DNA of 64,000 nt, from contig JAKULF010000004.1 of assembly GCA_022661535.1 (NCBI GenBank), positions 1,302,001 to 1,366,000 of the forward strand. Direction: 5' to 3'. The first letter of the stretch is position 1. Each line of letters begins with the position of its first letter. A model generated the notes under the pieces. The model had not been told where the DNA came from. It saw only the letters and a program-made list of their open reading frames with translations, and did not search any database. The position numbers were made by a program, and so were the translations under genes. This document shows, piece by piece, positions 61,378-64,000 of this stretch. This stretch comes from Eutypa lata. Taxonomy: Eukaryota > Ascomycota > Sordariomycetes > Xylariales > Diatrypaceae.

Positions 61378-63689
61378 ATGATTACTTTTATTATATGCGC
61401 AATGGACGGCCGAGAAACCAAGAATCCCCCCGGTATACCGAGGAATCCCCCAGAACAAACGATCCAGGCCAAAATAACGATGAAAGCAGAAGAAGCCGAG
61501 TTTAACATGACTGACATGAATAGGGACGAACTTGTGGGAACAGGTTCAAGCCATCAAGTCTTTGAGGTTGACGAGTCACAGAAGATGACAGGCCTTGGTA
61601 ATAGCCCGGATATTAACGCAACGAGCAGTTACACGGGCTTGCCGGATCTCATTGAGGAACAACTGCCAATGAACAAACCGCTTGAAGGAACTGCCGACCA
61701 AGTTTCCACCACACAGTGGGTTAGCACGACGTGTGCAGTCCAAGAGCGTGTTGATGACATCGCTAGCCTTTCATTGGGTACGACAAATATCAAATCCAAC
61801 ATCACTACGTCTAAGTTTCGGACGATTCGGCTACGGCTTGTCACAATTGCCATGTCTTTCGCCCTTCTAGCCGTCGTTATTACCTATGTACAGGCGACCT
61901 ATGCCGCCCAAAGGATGTTCTCAGCAAGGTTTACGACTTAACAGCCTCCTGAAGACCGAGTCTAGCACTATCCTAACCATTCTAAGAGCGTCGCAAGGCC
62001 TGCTATCCCTGTTGACGGCTCTCGCGCTAGACGGCGCCTTTGTTCTGCTCCAATGGAACAACATGGCCCATCCGCAGGGGCTGCCCTATCTTACGTTGCT
62101 TTCTATGTCTCCTCCCACAACTGCCTGGGGACTTATCGGCATCATGAAGTCCGGGGTTCGCCCGATTTCTCCCAAAATATGGGCTGCTTTGAGGCGAGTA
62201 TACGAGATCCTAATGAGTGCGTTCAATATATCTAACGATCAATAGGCTGGGGCTACCAGCCCTTATATGGGTGTCTGGCTTGGTGTTATTCTGTACGTAG
62301 AACAGAGCTCTACTCGCCTGATCAACCGAAGCTAACTCAGCGTGCCCAAAGTCAATACCTCTTCAGTAATAGTATACGATACGGCACACACTTATCCAGT
62401 CACTGCGGGAGTTGGGCAGTTCAATGGCTCATTAATACAACCTTTCCGATCATTTTTACACACTTTACGACCTGGCTACGCTTATGAAACGATACCGTAT
62501 AATTATCTCGCTTCCGCATATACTTTAGTTGTTAATCCCCTAATCGCTACAGTGGCAAATCCACGGACATGCGTCGCTAAGCCTTGCATATCATATTTGC
62601 TTTCCGGCGGGTTGACAACTGTGATACCGTGGGTGCCACGAGAACAAGCTGAATATTCGCTGGTGAGGGTAAAACATGCCCCATCCATTTAAGCTGATTT
62701 CGCCGGGCCTATAATGGACAACCTAGCATTCACTGATTCTGACTGTGATCTATTTGGACAAGATGATGTCTCAATCGGGATCCGCTTATGCCTGAGAATG
62801 AACCCATCAGCGCCCGGTGTGTTGATGGCAGGTACGTTGGCTGGAAAAGAAATAAGACGTGTTATGAGTCTCTGATACGAAGCACAGGAATTTTCGTCTG
62901 TCCGAAGGGGATTGCACAGGGAGCATGCTCGGTTGACAAACCGTCACCAAACATAACTACTCAAGTATCGTTCCATAGCTTGCAGACTTCATTTGTCTCC
63001 TCGCGCCTTAATTACACTATCATCAGCATTGATGACTCCACGGTTCGTAGCATACACCAATCAATCATCCACCATTACCTTGGCTCTATTAAGTCGGACT
63101 AGCTCGCTAACCCATGACCATCCCAAAGGACGCAACTCCGGTACTTACCCTCGAGCTGCCCGCCTACCGAGATGCGCTACGATGGCTCCTGAACTACACG
63201 GATGCCAACCTACCGCCGCCGTCATCGATTGCTTAGAGTTTCTGGAGTTCGCAAAAGCAGCTCATAGACCCGTCCACCTGGGGAATCCTCGCCTAGAACT
63301 TTCAGAGCATACTCGTCTTTCCGTTCTGGCTGTTCAATGCCAACAACTGGGGAAATACCGAAGTGCAGGAGAATGTCACTATATCGACGCTGTCGCCCGA
63401 GTTCTACACGGAGGCATCCCTGGTGGAGCCTCACGTTAAGCTCCGTGTCGATTCGGGCATGTTTGTGATATTTCTCACCCTGCAGACCACGGTCCTGCTA
63501 TTAGTCTCCGGCGTGGTGATCTGGGTCTGGCTGAGTAAAACACCAGCACGGAAGGCGTCCTCGTTTCCCTTGTTCGACATCGTGTTCCGAGCCGAGGTCG
63601 ACGGTGGGGAAACGGAGAAAAGTTCCGTGGATATAGATGACTCCAGCATCATCACTAGGTTGAAAGGCACGCAAGTTGCGGCGATATAG
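61378..63689 (+). pseudogene. Multi-pass fungal membrane protein gene disabled by TAA/TAG codons
   Basis: Exons can be read to 62193, then 62246-62292, 62352-62831, 62888-63042 and 63129-63689, with introns of 52, 59, 56 and 86 bp whose junctions all keep frame. Segments include a membrane helix (LVTIAMSFALLAVVITYV), a second (LLSLLTALALDGAFVLLQW), an extracellular block (VIVYDTAHTYPVTAGVGQFNGS; CISYLLSGGL; GIFVCPKGIAQGAC; TTQVSFHSLQTSFVSSRLNYT), the FPFWLFNANNWGNT block and a last helix (TTVLLLVSGVVIWVW). This matches a Pezizomycotina-specific family I know only as hypothetical membrane proteins. Damage: a one-base frame slip near 61925-61945, TAA at 62690-62692, TAG at 63234-63236 and TAG at 63294-63296, each where relatives probably have glutamine. 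The first intron is GC-AG (GCGAGT at 62194). The true start may be 61402 rather than 61378. Confidence 0.6.
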
Positions 63690-64000
63690 TCGCTGTAGCT
63701 TTATAACTGCGGTTAAACTCGAGAAGAAATACGTAACAGTAACGTTGCACTTTGATGAAATAGATAGCTTAGCTATTATAAAAAAGCCTTCAAGATAAGG
63801 ACGGACTGGGCGGTTTTCTAATGTATAGGGCTACCGTGGTGTAAGTGAGTGCTCCATCGCCGTCCGTTTTAAACCCCACTTTTGAACCGGTGTACCGTTA
63901 GAATCCCCCTGTAACACCGTCATCCCCAATAAGAGCGACCATTGCGTCATAGCTGAAATCAAGCCTCATTCATGGGCTTTTAAGAACACTAAATACGTAG
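63690..64000. other. Right edge of the window
   Basis: Downstream flank of the disabled membrane gene. No frame or motif supported. Confidence 0.4.

Noticed and set aside
37327..63689. Reassigned stop codons (TAA/TAG read as glutamine)
   Set aside because: Intact conserved genes in the window end at TAG (PFA5, protease) or TAA (RIM2 and others) at the expected C-terminus, so the standard code holds and nonsense mutation is simpler.
1..64000. CRISPR arrays, operons, prokaryotic promoters, rRNA genes and intact transposons
   Set aside because: The DNA is eukaryotic (spliced fungal genes). I saw no direct-repeat/spacer array, rRNA block, transposase, reverse transcriptase or long terminal repeat.

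Overview
The window reads as nuclear DNA of a filamentous ascomycete (Pezizomycotina, probably Sordariomycetes-like; the exact lineage is inference). Genes carry short GT-AG introns of about 50-290 bp with CTAAC/CTGAC branch sites. The recognisable proteins have fungal architectures, and gene density is low, with 2-4 kb spacers rich in microsatellites.

Housekeeping genes with intact reading frames: an RfeG-like putative transcription factor (661-2058, -); DNA polymerase eta RAD30 with a UBZ finger (5908-7905, -); a Pfa5-type DHHC palmitoyltransferase (13897-15296, -); a secreted proteinase K-like subtilase (21126-22531, -); a 999-aa protein with a divergent RRM-like region (30590-33950, +); the PX-domain sorting nexin SNX3/Grd19 (35550-36191, +); an RNase H-like protein with a histidine-rich insert (41454-42179, -); LSM7 (45276-45930, -); a protein with a C-terminal Zn2Cys6 cluster (50208-52152, +); and the mitochondrial pyrimidine nucleotide carrier RIM2 (53608-54966, +). 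All but the RNase H-like gene are spliced. They do not form a pathway: they cover DNA repair, lipid modification, RNA decay or splicing, endosomal sorting, mitochondrial nucleotide transport and secreted proteolysis.

Less ordinary genes: two tiny intron-split genes for cysteine-rich zinc-ribbon-like proteins of 64 and 66 aa (11800-12048 and 18901-19155, both +). In the first, the intron splits the start codon. A diverged NPC2/ML-domain gene lies at 24861-25669.

Decayed or accessory material: a HET-domain fragment (25985-26368), an unrecognised 549-codon gene (37327-39503) whose three introns share a related 3' half and which has one in-frame TAA, and at the right end three damaged genes of cell-surface or membrane type (56915-58043, 60652-61158, 61378-63689). 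The nonsense codons I can place in the damaged genes at 37, 57 and 61 kb are TAA or TAG where glutamine is the likely ancestral residue. C-to-T change in CpA, the repeat-induced point mutation signature, would explain this.

The most unusual signal is the family of related introns at 37.6-38.9 kb, which looks like introner-like elements. The paired small CCxC genes come next. All splice sites were read by eye and none has transcript support.
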